A DNA stretch of 64,000 nucleotides from Streptomyces pinistramenti (GCF_020564935.1 NZ_JAJCXB010000012.1:62001-126000); one strand, 5' to 3'; numbered from the stretch's first letter, positions 37,548 to 44,375 are shown. Numbers and translations: made by a program. The notes: generated by a model not told the origin, from the sequence alone.

Positions 37548-37692
37548 GACGACATCACCTGGGTGAAGAGAAAGGGAAAGGGGGAACCGCTAAGGGGAAC
37601 CACCGGCGAGGAAATCGCTACGGGGAATCGCCGGGAAAGAGAAGCGACCCGGGAGGGGCCAGAGAGAGGTCAGGAGAGCAGGAGTCCGGAGG
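37548..37692 (-). promoter_or_regulatory. 145-nt pyrimidine-rich leader between the WXG gene and the giant gene
   Basis: On the coding strand the spacer is strikingly pyrimidine-rich: CCTCC/CTCTCC/TTCCCC/CTTTCC runs fill most of it, unlike any other intergenic stretch in the window. The only purine-rich island is the AGGTGA ribosome-binding site before ATG 37545-37547. It could hold an unstructured ribosome loading region or a protein/RNA binding site. No clear hairpin terminator was found, so read-through from the WXG gene is expected. Confidence 0.45.
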
Positions 37693-38187
37693 TCAGAAAA
37701 TTTCGCCGATCGCGGTTTTGGTGGAGTCGGTCGCGTTCTCCTTCTGCCCGCTTCCTCCTCCCCAGGAAAGAAGCTGGGAAGCGAAGTCGCCGAACTCCTT
37801 GGAGATCGCGTCCTCCGCGGACAGGTAGTTGTTGCCCGCGAGCGTCAGCGAGAAGGCGACCCGTGCCAGCACGCTGTTCGCCTGGCTCTGCTCGTCACCG
37901 GTCTTGCCGAAGAGGCTCGTCATGCAGGCGTCCAGGCGCTTGAAGAAGCCCTCGGCCTCCTCCTGGGTCTGGCCCGCCCAGCCGAGTTGGAGTTCGGCGA
38001 GCGCCTTGAAGAGCCGGGACACCTGGGAGCCGAGATCCTCGACGTAGCCGCCTCCGCCGTCGGGGCCGCCGATCTGCTCCCCGTAGGTCCGGAGAAGTTC
38101 ACCGTCGACGGTGATCTTGGAGTGCACGCCGCCGACCTGGCCGTAGACGACCGGCGTTTCGGGTGTGGGGTCCGCACTGGGGCTCAC
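37693..38187 (-). CDS. WXG100-like type VII secretion protein (164 aa)
   Basis: The start is GTG 38185-38187 with AGGAG 6 nt upstream; the ATG at 38334 would add a Pro/Arg-rich extension without ribosome-site support. The predicted protein is mostly alpha-helical: a first helix ending at LQLGWAGQ (W70-A-G72, the WXG turn), then a second helix TQEEAEGFFKRLDACMTSLF and further helices rich in Ala/Leu, ending in a short polar tail. WXG100 proteins are secreted as helical-hairpin dimers by type VII (ESX) systems. It lies 145 nt upstream of the giant gene and overlaps the preceding gene by GTGA, so it is probably the export partner or chaperone of the giant protein. At 164 residues it is longer than canonical 100-residue members. 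Confidence 0.75.
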   Translation of the reverse strand: MSPSADPTPETPVVYGQVGGVHSKITVDGELLRTYGEQIGGPDGGGGYVEDLGSQVSRLFKALAELQLGWAGQTQEEAEGFFKRLDACMTSLFGKTGDEQSQANSVLARVAFSLTLAGNNYLSAEDAISKEFGDFASQLLSWGGGSGQKENATDSTKTAIGEIF

Positions 38188-38429
38188 CGATGCTCCTGAA
38201 GGTCGTACGTACACGGGAGCGCCACCACCCCGTGGGTGGCGCCGGAAGGCTCCCCGCTCGTGGGCCGAGAGAGCAGTACGTCTTGCGGACGGCCGTCCCG
38301 GTTCCCCGTCCGATGGCGGACGTTGTGCCACCACTTGCCGTCGGTGCCCATGACGTCGATGGCGAAGTCGCAGTCCGGGCCGGGCAGGTGGCAGTCAACA
38401 TCGGTGCCGCTGCGCCACTCCCCACCCAT
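38184..38429 (-). CDS. Small protein of unknown function (81 aa), first gene of the toxin operon
   Basis: I do not recognise this family. The frame uses G/C-ending codons as expected for a real gene, and its TGA (38184-38186) overlaps the GTG of the WXG-like gene as GTGA, indicating translational coupling. The protein is hydrophilic, Trp/His/Asp-rich, with three Cys (two in DCHLPGPDC) and no membrane segment. ATG 38427-38429 is the first available start but has only a weak GGA upstream. A 30-codon frame starting at ATG 38485-38487 with a signal-peptide-like beginning (MSRLKAAPVAAAVAAH) overlaps it in another frame, so the true N-terminus may have been lost by a frameshift. Position alone suggests involvement in toxin export or control. 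Confidence 0.5.
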   Translation of the reverse strand: MGGEWRSGTDVDCHLPGPDCDFAIDVMGTDGKWWHNVRHRTGNRDGRPQDVLLSRPTSGEPSGATHGVVALPCTYDLQEHR

Positions 38430-38508
38430 GGACGTCCACGTGGGCGGCGACAGCAGCCGCCACGGGAGCGGCCTTGAGTCTGCTCATGCCGACGAGTATC
38501 CGGCCCGC

Positions 38509-38541
38509 CGCTGACGTAACGCTGACGTTCCGCTGACGTGC
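38509..38541 (-). promoter_or_regulatory. Three 11-bp direct repeats upstream of the toxin operon
   Basis: On the minus strand ACGTCAGCG is repeated three times at exact 11-bp intervals (plus-strand copies begin at 38509, 38520 and 38531). Iterated sites with 11-bp period placed just upstream of a -10 region are the hallmark of SARP-type activator operators. About 9 nt after the last copy lies ATACTC, a possible weak -10. This is a plausible switch for the operon of the 81-aa gene, the WXG gene and the giant gene. The regulator is unknown. Confidence 0.55.
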
Positions 38542-38829
38542 CCGGGGCGGGGCCTCGCCGGCGGGCCTGAGCCGGGGCTTCGTACTGCCGGCAGGCAGCC
38601 GCCGCTGACACCGGACAGGGTTGGCACCCGCGCCCAGGTGCAGGACGGGGGGTCACGGATGCGTCCGAGCACGGGGATCAGATGTGGGGCAGCACCGCAC
38701 TGTCCCGGTGTGATGACGAGGGAGGGGACGGCGGGCGCCGTCGCCTGCCGGGCCGTTGATCACGCGGCGGTGGGAGAAGTTGCGGCGGGTGCCGACGACC
38801 GGAGCGATCGGCCGGGCCCGCCGCAGGCT

Positions 38830-39060
38830 GGGGCCGCAGTGCGTATCCAGGTGACACCGGCTGCGTTGGCGGAGTGCGGGACGCACGCGGTGTTCGCCGC
38901 GGCGACAGGGCCGCTGCCGGTTCACGAACAGCAGCTGGTGCCCGCTCTCCCGGACCGGCCGGAGCCGGGGACACTGCTGCCGGCCGACCGCGGCACATCA
39001 CCGGCTCCGCGTTGTGGCGGCCCGCCTCGGGCGCCGGTGCGGTAGGAGGCCGACAAGACC
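38830..39060 (+). pseudogene. IS4-type transposase remnant
   Basis: The translation AECGTHAVFAAATGPLPVHE continues to LEPG..LLADRG-like sequence, matching the central part of IS4-family DDE transposases common in Streptomyces (the ADRG segment holds the second catalytic Asp). After about 38995 the match continues in another frame (ITGSALWRPASGAGA), so at least one frameshift is present, and both ends of the gene are missing. No terminal inverted repeats were found. It lies between the toxin operon promoter and the next WXG-like gene, marking an old insertion in this spacer. Confidence 0.6.
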
Positions 39061-39074
39061 TGGTGACCAGGCCG

Positions 39075-39392
39075 CTAGTGCTTCTTGTGGAAGTTCCGCG
39101 TGTTCGTCTCTTCGACCTCGTGATAGGTGTCGTACGCCGTCTTCATCCGCCGCTTCATCTCGTGCAGCAGCGTGACGAGCGTGTCCATGTTGGTGCTGAA
39201 CTCGCGCTGGAGGCTGCCGAAGGACGCGCTGGACGGCGACTGCCAGACGAGCTCGGCGAGGCGGAACGCTTCCTTCACGGCCGCGATGTCCTCCTCGATG
39301 GAGGTGGTGCACCCGTCCACCGTGCCGATGGTGTCGTGGAGCAGGCCGAGTTCGATCCGGAACTCTGTGAGGGTCAGGCTGTGAGAGGCCAT
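39075..39392 (-). CDS. WXG100/ESX-like small helical protein (105 aa)
   Basis: The start is taken as ATG 39390-39392 (MASHSLTLTEF). An in-frame ATG at 39428 would add 12 residues, and neither has a strong ribosome-binding site. The product is almost wholly helical, with two helices around ELVWQSPSSASFGSL, where W-x-S replaces W-x-G, and a Lys/His-rich end (RNFHKKH). Size and pattern fit a WXG100-family type VII substrate. It is divergently transcribed from another ESX-like gene 180 bp away, and the intergenic region should hold both promoters. It may pair with that protein or with the toxin's N-terminal domain (inference). Confidence 0.65.
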   Translation of the reverse strand: MASHSLTLTEFRIELGLLHDTIGTVDGCTTSIEEDIAAVKEAFRLAELVWQSPSSASFGSLQREFSTNMDTLVTLLHEMKRRMKTAYDTYHEVEETNTRNFHKKH

Positions 39393-39572
39393 TCGGTGAC
39401 CATAAGTGCCCGCTTCGTCCGGAGGCATGTCCCGATTCCGGGGCGTCCTGACGTCCCCGTTACGGGGAGGTGGGCGCCACCGAACGGGGACCTGTCCGGA
39501 GGTCGCCGCGTCGGATGGGATGAGGCGAACCGGACCCTACCCGGGTGAGCGCGGCGGAAGGCGACTGAGGCA

Positions 39573-40235
39573 GTGGAACCGAAAGACTCCCGGTACGGCC
39601 CGCACCGGGTGCCCATCAAGTCGGATGGCGGCGGTGATTCGAGCGGGTCGAATACGGACCCGCCCCCGGGGGCGGAGGCCCCGCCGACGCTGTACATGCT
39701 CTGGGCGACCGCCCCGAACATCGACACCTTCATGCCGCAGGGCGAGGGCAGTGGCGGGAAGCCGGTCAGGGCGGAGACCCACTCGGCCTTCAGCGTCAAC
39801 GTCGGTGACATGGCCGACAGCATGTCGGTCCTGCTGGACTCCTCCAAGGACATGGTCACGCGGTACGAGGGACTCAAAGCGCTCGTCCTCGCCGCCGACG
39901 CCTCCCACACCGTCTTCGGGGAGCAGGCGACCTACACGGAGCACATCCCCAAGCCGTCCCCCACCTCGCTGGACAAGCGGAACGCGCACGAGCCGACGTT
40001 CGCCGAACCCGAGGGGCCTCTCGTCGAGGCGGACCCGGGGGTGCGTTCGGCGGCCGAGAAGTTCGGCCCGTACATGTACCCCGGCATGAAGAACGTGCTG
40101 ATGGAGTGCGCCAACGCCATCGAGCTGCTCGGGCGGTACATCGTCCTGCTGGACCGTGCGGGCACCTACTACGCCCGCGCCGACCACCAGTCGGTCTTCC
40201 CCGAGCCGTCCGGCAAGTCGATCGTGGACACCTGA
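39573..40235 (+). CDS. ESX/WXG-associated helical protein (220 aa), unrecognised subfamily
   Basis: The start is GTG 39573-39575, with a purine-rich GGAAGG about 12 nt upstream. The first 60 residues are polar and Pro/Gly-rich; then two long helical segments follow (FSVNVGDMADSMSVLLDSSK and later YMYPGMKNVLMECANAIELL), suggesting a WXG-type four-helix or hairpin fold with a disordered head. No catalytic motif or signal peptide is visible. It is divergent from a WXG-like gene and convergent with the golvesin-domain gene. It probably belongs to the same type VII-linked locus as a secreted partner or chaperone; that role is inferred from position and fold only. Confidence 0.6.
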   Translation: MEPKDSRYGPHRVPIKSDGGGDSSGSNTDPPPGAEAPPTLYMLWATAPNIDTFMPQGEGSGGKPVRAETHSAFSVNVGDMADSMSVLLDSSKDMVTRYEGLKALVLAADASHTVFGEQATYTEHIPKPSPTSLDKRNAHEPTFAEPEGPLVEADPGVRSAAEKFGPYMYPGMKNVLMECANAIELLGRYIVLLDRAGTYYARADHQSVFPEPSGKSIVDT

Positions 40236-40401
40236 TCGCACCGGCGTACCGGCTGAACGGGACGTCCGGGCCCGCTGGTTGACGCATTCGCCCGGCCGGG
40301 CGTGAGGTTCTCGGCGTGCGTACCGGGCGGTGACGACTGCGTCCGGTCCAGCGGCGCGCGATGCCGCGCGGGTGGTGCGGCCGCGCCGCCGGACCGGCCG
40401 G

Positions 40402-41454
40402 TCACGCCGGGGTGCAGCTGAGCTGGATCGGCGCCGCGACGTCGTGCGCGTGCTTCGTCGACGACGTGTAGTCGATGCCGGTGTTGAACATCCTGACGGT
40501 CACCCGGCCGCTGGTGACCTTGAACGATCCGGGGGACAGCCACTTGCCGCGGTTGCGGACCTGGTCGATGTCGAAGGAACCGGTCGCGGTGCCGCCGCTG
40601 CGGTCGGCGTCGTAGATCGCGTACTTGGCGGGGCTGCCGCCGACGTAAAGGATCTTCGGGTTGTCCGGCACGTACACGGCCAGCCGGCAGGACGCGGCGC
40701 CCTTGATCTTGGCGCTGTAGTCGAACTTCCACAGGACGTACTGCGCCGGGTCGTACTTCGTCGCCGACCCGGACATCGGCACGGAGAGGTACCGGCCGGT
40801 GCAGCCGGAGCCCGTGTAACCGCCGGTGGCGGTCTTGAGCCAGCCGTCCTCCTTCTTGTCGAAGTTGGCGTCCTTCGTCCAGATCCCCGCGGAGGCGTTC
40901 GACGGGCAGCCGTAGCCGGCCAGCGCGGAGAACGCAGGAACGGCGCTGCGGGACAGAGTCTTGTCCTTCTCCGCCTTGGTGGTGGTGGCGGTGGTCGACG
41001 GGCTCGGCGGGGTCAGCGCGGAGCCCGTGGTGTCCCGGGCGTCCGGCGCGGGGATCTCCTGACGGCCCTTCGGCGTGATGTCCTGCCGGCCTTCCGGGGT
41101 GATGTCCTGCCGGCCCGCGCCGCCGTTGCCGCCCTTGCCCCCGGTGGTGCCGTTGGGGGACTCCTGGCCCTTCGGGCGGGGGTCGGCCTTGCCGGTGGCT
41201 GCCGCCGGGGACACCTTGTCCGCCTGGTTCTTCTTGTCGTCGGGGCTGGTGAGCGCGCCGACGGCGAGGGCGCCGACGCCGATCGCCACGACGACCGCGA
41301 TGCCGATCGCCACCAGCCGCTTTCCCGGCTTGCCCTGTTCGCCCTCGGGGCGTACGCCGCCCACGAACGCGGAGACGAAGCCGTGCCGGTCCTCCTCGGG
41401 CAGGCGGCCCGGCGCCTTGCCGGTAGGCTGTGGGGGCTTTTCCTGGTCAGCCAC
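40402..41454 (-). CDS. Membrane-anchored protein with C-terminal golvesin/Xly-CBD-like domain (350 aa)
   Basis: The start is GTG 41452-41454 with GGAG 7 nt upstream. The layout is a cytoplasmic N-terminus of about 45 residues rich in Pro/Glu/Lys, one transmembrane helix (about 46-68, LVAIGIAVVVAIGVGALAVG), a Pro/Gly/Thr-rich extracytoplasmic stalk with repeated RQDITPEG/RQDITPKG/RQEIPAP units, and a C-terminal beta domain (about 170-350). That domain has CRLAVYVPDN, AKYAIYDAD, FDIDQ, GKWLSPGSF and RVTVRMFN, the strand order of golvesin/Xly carbohydrate-binding-like folds. Its three or four Cys could form disulphides outside the cell. It likely binds cell-wall or surface ligands. It is divergent from the LuxR-type regulator and lies beside ESX-like genes, suggesting a role in the same locus. 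Confidence 0.7.
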   Translation of the reverse strand: MADQEKPPQPTGKAPGRLPEEDRHGFVSAFVGGVRPEGEQGKPGKRLVAIGIAVVVAIGVGALAVGALTSPDDKKNQADKVSPAAATGKADPRPKGQESPNGTTGGKGGNGGAGRQDITPEGRQDITPKGRQEIPAPDARDTTGSALTPPSPSTTATTTKAEKDKTLSRSAVPAFSALAGYGCPSNASAGIWTKDANFDKKEDGWLKTATGGYTGSGCTGRYLSVPMSGSATKYDPAQYVLWKFDYSAKIKGAASCRLAVYVPDNPKILYVGGSPAKYAIYDADRSGGTATGSFDIDQVRNRGKWLSPGSFKVTSGRVTVRMFNTGIDYTSSTKHAHDVAAPIQLSCTPA

Positions 41455-41806
41455 GTTCGCACTCCAATTATCCAGCCGTAAGGGACAGCGGCAAAGATAC
41501 CCCGCGGACGTAAAGGCGAAAGGCCCCCAGAGGAAATTGGATTCACCTTGAGCGATTTGTCTTCAGGGATCTGTATGCAACCATTGCGCAACCGCGGAAG
41601 CGTCATTCCATCGTGACCTGGAAACGCGAGCCGAGGCGCCGGTGCCTCCGTCCCGCTCGGTGACAGATTCTCGTTGGTCCGTGCGCTGCCGAGCTCGTCC
41701 GGTGCATTCCCGTCCGGTACCTTGAGGACGCGCCGAGTCGGTTCTCCGCTACTGTGTCGCTCGGGGGGACTCGGAGTGACGCGTTGATCTGACGACAGGA
41801 ATACGC
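41455..41806. promoter_or_regulatory. 352-base divergent promoter region
   Basis: This spacer separates the starts of the golvesin-domain gene (minus) and the regulator gene (plus) and is lower in GC than its surroundings. TACTGT at 41750-41755 fits an actinobacterial TANNNT -10 for the regulator, with about 50 nt of leader and AGGA before ATG 41807, but no convincing -35 is correctly spaced. I see no gene in it. Confidence 0.4.
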
Positions 41807-42559
41807 ATGTCTAGCTGTGCGCGCATCGCCATTATCGAGCAACAGAATCTCGTCCGTTATGGGATGGAGCGGGCGCTCTCCCAGGGTTCGTGGTTCGATG
41901 TGGTCGCCGCGGTGGAGCATGTGCGGGACTTTCCGTTCGACGCCCCGGACGCCGACGCCCCCGACGCCATCCTCTACGGCCCGCCCGCGTACGACCACAC
42001 CGCGCAGGAACTGCCCGCACAGACCCTCGCCCGCCTCGTCGCCTGCGCCCCGGTGCTGCTGATCTCGGACTTCGCCCGGCCCTACCGCCTCCTGGAGGCC
42101 GTCCGCGCCGGCGTGCTGGGCTGCGTCACCGATCAGGCGGACGACGAGGAGCTGCTGCGCGCCGTCGACACGGTTCTCAGCGGCGGCTTCCACCTCTCGT
42201 CGACGCTCGTGCCCCGCCTCCGGAACGAGTTGCAGCAGCCCGGTGACGTCGAGCCGCGTTCGCTCGCCCGCCGCGAACTGGAGGCCCTGCGGCTGCTCGC
42301 CGAAGGGCTGACGCACAGTCAGATAGGCCGCCGGATGGGCCTGACGGAGGCGACCGTCAGCACGTACATCAAGCGCATCCGGGCCAAGCTCAACGTCGGT
42401 AACAAGGCCGACCTCACCCGCACCGCCATGGAACTGGGCCTGCTGCGCGATCCCCATGTGGTGGTCGACGCCAACGCCATGCCGCCGCCGGCCACACCGG
42501 GCCGGGCGCCCGTCACGAGGTCCGCCCGCTCCCGTTCCCTGCTGCTCGGCAAGAACTGA
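41807..42559 (+). CDS. LuxR/NarL-type transcriptional regulator with atypical receiver (250 aa)
   Basis: ATG 41807-41809 follows ACAGGA at 6 nt spacing. Residues 1-130 have receiver-like alternation of strands and helices, but the acidic pair is replaced (IIEQQN) and the strand normally carrying the phospho-accepting Asp reads AILYGPPAY, so it is probably not controlled by standard phosphorylation. Residues about 151-215 form a LuxR-type HTH (ARRELEALRLLAEGLTHSQI then VSTYIKRIRAKLNV). A basic, Ser/Arg-rich tail follows. Comparable 'atypical response regulators' (BldM/WhiI-like) bind ligands or partners instead. It is the only clear transcription factor near the toxin locus and may control it, although the iterons upstream of the toxin operon look more SARP-like than LuxR-like. 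Confidence 0.85.
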   Translation: MSSCARIAIIEQQNLVRYGMERALSQGSWFDVVAAVEHVRDFPFDAPDADAPDAILYGPPAYDHTAQELPAQTLARLVACAPVLLISDFARPYRLLEAVRAGVLGCVTDQADDEELLRAVDTVLSGGFHLSSTLVPRLRNELQQPGDVEPRSLARRELEALRLLAEGLTHSQIGRRMGLTEATVSTYIKRIRAKLNVGNKADLTRTAMELGLLRDPHVVVDANAMPPPATPGRAPVTRSARSRSLLLGKN

Positions 42560-42654
42560 CGGTGCGACGGGCAGCCGAGGCCAGGGCGCGGACACCCACG
42601 CGCGGTCCGGTTGCAGCCTCCGCCCTGATCCGCACGCCCAACCGACGCCCTGCG

Positions 42655-43060
42655 ACCCGGTTCAGGCCCGCAAGGCCCTGCGCGAGCACGCGTTCAACAA
42701 GAACCGCCGCGACGAGGCCCCTCCTGAGTCCCGGGATACGCACGATCCTTATCCCGGATCGGTGACCGCCCCCGCACCGCCCACCGTCTCCGTGCGTTCT
42801 GCGCCACCCGCTATCACCCGGGCCTGCATCCGGAGGAAGCCGTCGCGCTGCGGGTCGATGCCGCCACGCTGCCGACCGCCGGGTGGGGGGAGTTCCTGCT
42901 CCACACCGCCGAGCCCGAGGCCGGCAGCAAGTGAACGGGCGACCGCGAGCCCCATGAGCCCCGCGACCTCAAGGGACGAGCTTTCGGGGACACCCGCCAG
43001 CCGACCGAGCTCCGTGGACGGATCGAAGGCCCCCAGCAACAGCAACTGCCTGCGGGACGC
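42655..43060 (+). pseudogene. Tyrosine integrase remnant 1
   Basis: Fragments of a Streptomyces-type tyrosine recombinase survive: ARKALREHAFNKNRRDEAPPE (42661-42725), from the core-binding domain, then after an internal deletion LRAFCATRYHPGLHPEEAVA (from about 42790), the segment that carries the first catalytic Arg region, and finally RDLKGRAFGDTR after an in-frame TGA at 42931-42933 where relatives have Trp. The C-terminal R-H-R-H-Y part is missing. It is a dead gene and shows that an earlier element integrated at this site. It is related to the second integrase remnant at 44376-45765 but not identical. Confidence 0.7.
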
Positions 43061-43229
43061 GCGGCCTCGAAGCGCCCGCCCGAAAACTTCGGGAAGTTCT
43101 CGGGAAGAACAGCCGCCGAGAGCCGTACAAAACCGGCGTCAGCCGGACTCGGCTCCGCCACCGGCAGTCGGTCCGGCTCCGCCGAAGCCACCGCGCCGCG
43201 CCCGCTGAACAGCCCCTGACCCGCAAAAA

Positions 43230-43250
43230 AGCCCTCCGCGACGGAGGGCT
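43230..43250 (-). terminator. Intrinsic terminator for leftward transcription (probably of the ancestral tRNA gene)
   Basis: A perfect 9-bp stem (AGCCCTCCG / CGGAGGGCT) with a 3-nt loop is followed on the minus strand by TTTTTT (plus-strand A6 at 43225-43230). It lies 20 nt beyond the 3' end of the tRNA fragment and fits a tRNA gene terminator. This suggests the left side is the original downstream flank of the tRNA. Confidence 0.75.
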
Positions 43251-43270
43251 GAGGAACAGGCGGAGAAGAG

Positions 43271-43307
43271 TGCCCCCGGCAGGACTCGAACCTGCGGCCA
43301 AGTGCTT
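43271..43307 (-). pseudogene. tRNA-Arg(UCU) 3' fragment (attachment-site remnant), split by an IS
   Basis: Read on the minus strand the segment gives the 3' half of a tRNA: end of the anticodon loop (AA), stem GCACT, variable loop TGGCC, T arm GCAGG-TTCGAGT-CCTGC, acceptor strand CGGGGGC and discriminator A. The other side of the anticodon arm is at 44173-44182, beyond the IS. Together they rebuild agtgc-cttctaa-gcact, anticodon TCT. No D-arm or 5' acceptor strand is present, so this is not an intact gene but the tRNA-derived att sequence left by an integrative element. Confidence 0.65.
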
Positions 43308-44172
43308 AGACGGTGTCCTACATGGTGAGTTGGGGTAGTCCGCTTCTATGGGGAGCGGGCGGTGGGACTGGATTGTGCCAGTTGGGTTGTGGGAGATCGC
43401 GGAGCCTTTGCTGCCCGCGGTGCAGGTACGGCCGCAGGGCGGCGGGGTGGCGAACATCGATGACGAGGCGGTCTTCGCCGCGATCATCTACGTGCTGGTG
43501 TCCGGGTGCGCCTGGCGGGCTCTGCCACCGTGCTTCGGAGCGTCGAAGCCAACCGTGCACCGACAGTTCGTCATCTGGTCGCGGGCAGGTGTCTGGGGCC
43601 GGCTGCATCAGAAGGTGCTGCAACTCCTCGACGAGCAGGGCCTGGTAGATCTGTCCCGGGCCATGCTCGACTCTGCCCACGTGCGCGCTAAAAAAGGGGC
43701 GAACTTGCAGGTCCGAGCCCCGTGGACCGGGGTAAGCCCGGTTCCAAGATGCACGTCCTGTCCGACGCGGACGGACTGCCCCTACGCGTCGGACTCTCCG
43801 CGGCCAACACCCACGACAGCCTCGCACTGAAGCCGATGCTGTCCCATTCCACATGGGACACGAATCCCACGCAGCTGATTCCAAACCTCAGCGACTCCAC
43901 GCCGACAAGGCGTACGACGTCCCTCACCTGCGACGATGGTTACGGGGCAAACGCATCGGCGTACGCATCGCCCGCAAAGGCATCGAAACCAGCGAGCGCC
44001 TCGGGCGCCGAAGGTGGGTGATCGAGCGGACCATGTCCTGGCTGACCGGCTACCGCCGACTCAACCACCGCTACGAACGTCACCCCACCAACTACCTGGC
44101 CTTCCTCGGCCTCGCCGCCGCACTCTGCTGCTACAAGCGGCTCCTCAAACTCACCATGTAGGACACCGTCTA
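43307..44172 (+). mobile_element. IS5-family insertion sequence with 25-bp perfect terminal inverted repeats
   Basis: The left end (43307-43331, starting TAGACGGTGTCCTACATGGT) and the right end (44148-44172) are perfect inverted repeats of 25 bp. The 866-bp element encodes one DDE transposase spread over three frames. It is inserted inside the anticodon loop of the tRNA-Arg fragment. The target duplication cannot be fixed exactly: TA is on both sides, while a 3-bp TTA/TAA would need one change. Removal restores a perfect anticodon arm. The element is intact at its ends but its transposase gene carries a deletion. Confidence 0.85.
43348..44161 (+). pseudogene. IS5-family DDE transposase, frame-disrupted
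   Basis: The first frame (from 43348, MGSGRWDWIVPVGLWEIAEP) holds the N-terminal helical domain and the first catalytic Asp (LDSAHVRAK). At 43690-43695 an A6 run followed by G4 shifts to the -1 frame, where GPSPVDRGKPGSKMHVLSDA continues. A-runs of this kind are used for programmed frameshifting in IS5-group elements, so this may be functional. A second shift near 43848 (one base missing in the run encoding MLSHF) leads to the third frame with the remaining catalytic part (LHADKAYD, then RRRWVIERTMSWLTGYRRLN). That second shift looks like a genuine inactivating deletion. Confidence 0.8.
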
Positions 44173-44182
44173 AGAAGGCACT
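44173..44182 (-). other. Distal half-arm of the tRNA-Arg fragment (att remnant)
   Basis: The minus-strand sequence agtgccttct forms the 5' side of the anticodon stem and loop that pairs with gcact at the left IS border. Sequence further upstream on the minus strand does not fold into a D arm, so the tRNA identity stops here. This is consistent with a crossover segment running from the anticodon stem to the 3' end. Confidence 0.55.
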
Positions 44183-44375
44183 CAGTCTAATCATATCTCT
44201 AACGCCCTGACCTGCTCTTTTGTCGCCCAGTGACGCATCGTCAGCTGTTTTGGGGGACGCATGTGGGACGACCTTGCTGGCCGGTTGGGTGGTGGAATCA
44301 TGGAGGAAGAGCCGGTACCAATTCGAGGACGTTGGCTTCCGCGAGGCGGGGCGCCACAGGCGGGACCGGATCGAG

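Noticed and set aside
2073..37547. A modular polyketide or peptide synthetase
   Set aside because: Despite the size and repeats there are no carrier-protein GxDS sites, ketosynthase, condensation or adenylation motifs.
2073..37547. RHS/YD-repeat or filamentous haemagglutinin-type toxin
   Set aside because: No YD repeats, no RHS core DPxG motif and no TPS/haemagglutinin domain were found. The N-terminus is WXG-like instead.
15048..37943. Very long open frames on the plus strand opposite the giant gene (for example 15048-22085, 24117-29135 and 29160-37943)
   Set aside because: They are antisense shadows created by the strong third-position GC bias of the minus-strand gene. Their translations are Arg/Gly/Val-rich, without domains, and have no ribosome-binding sites.
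40289..40302. Palindrome cgcccggccgggcg as a terminator between convergent genes
   Set aside because: It is a short 14-bp GC palindrome without loop or U-run, too weak to call in such a GC-rich sequence.
43271..44182. A functional tRNA-Arg gene
   Set aside because: No D-arm, no 5' acceptor strand, and the anticodon loop is interrupted by an IS. Only the 3' part exists.
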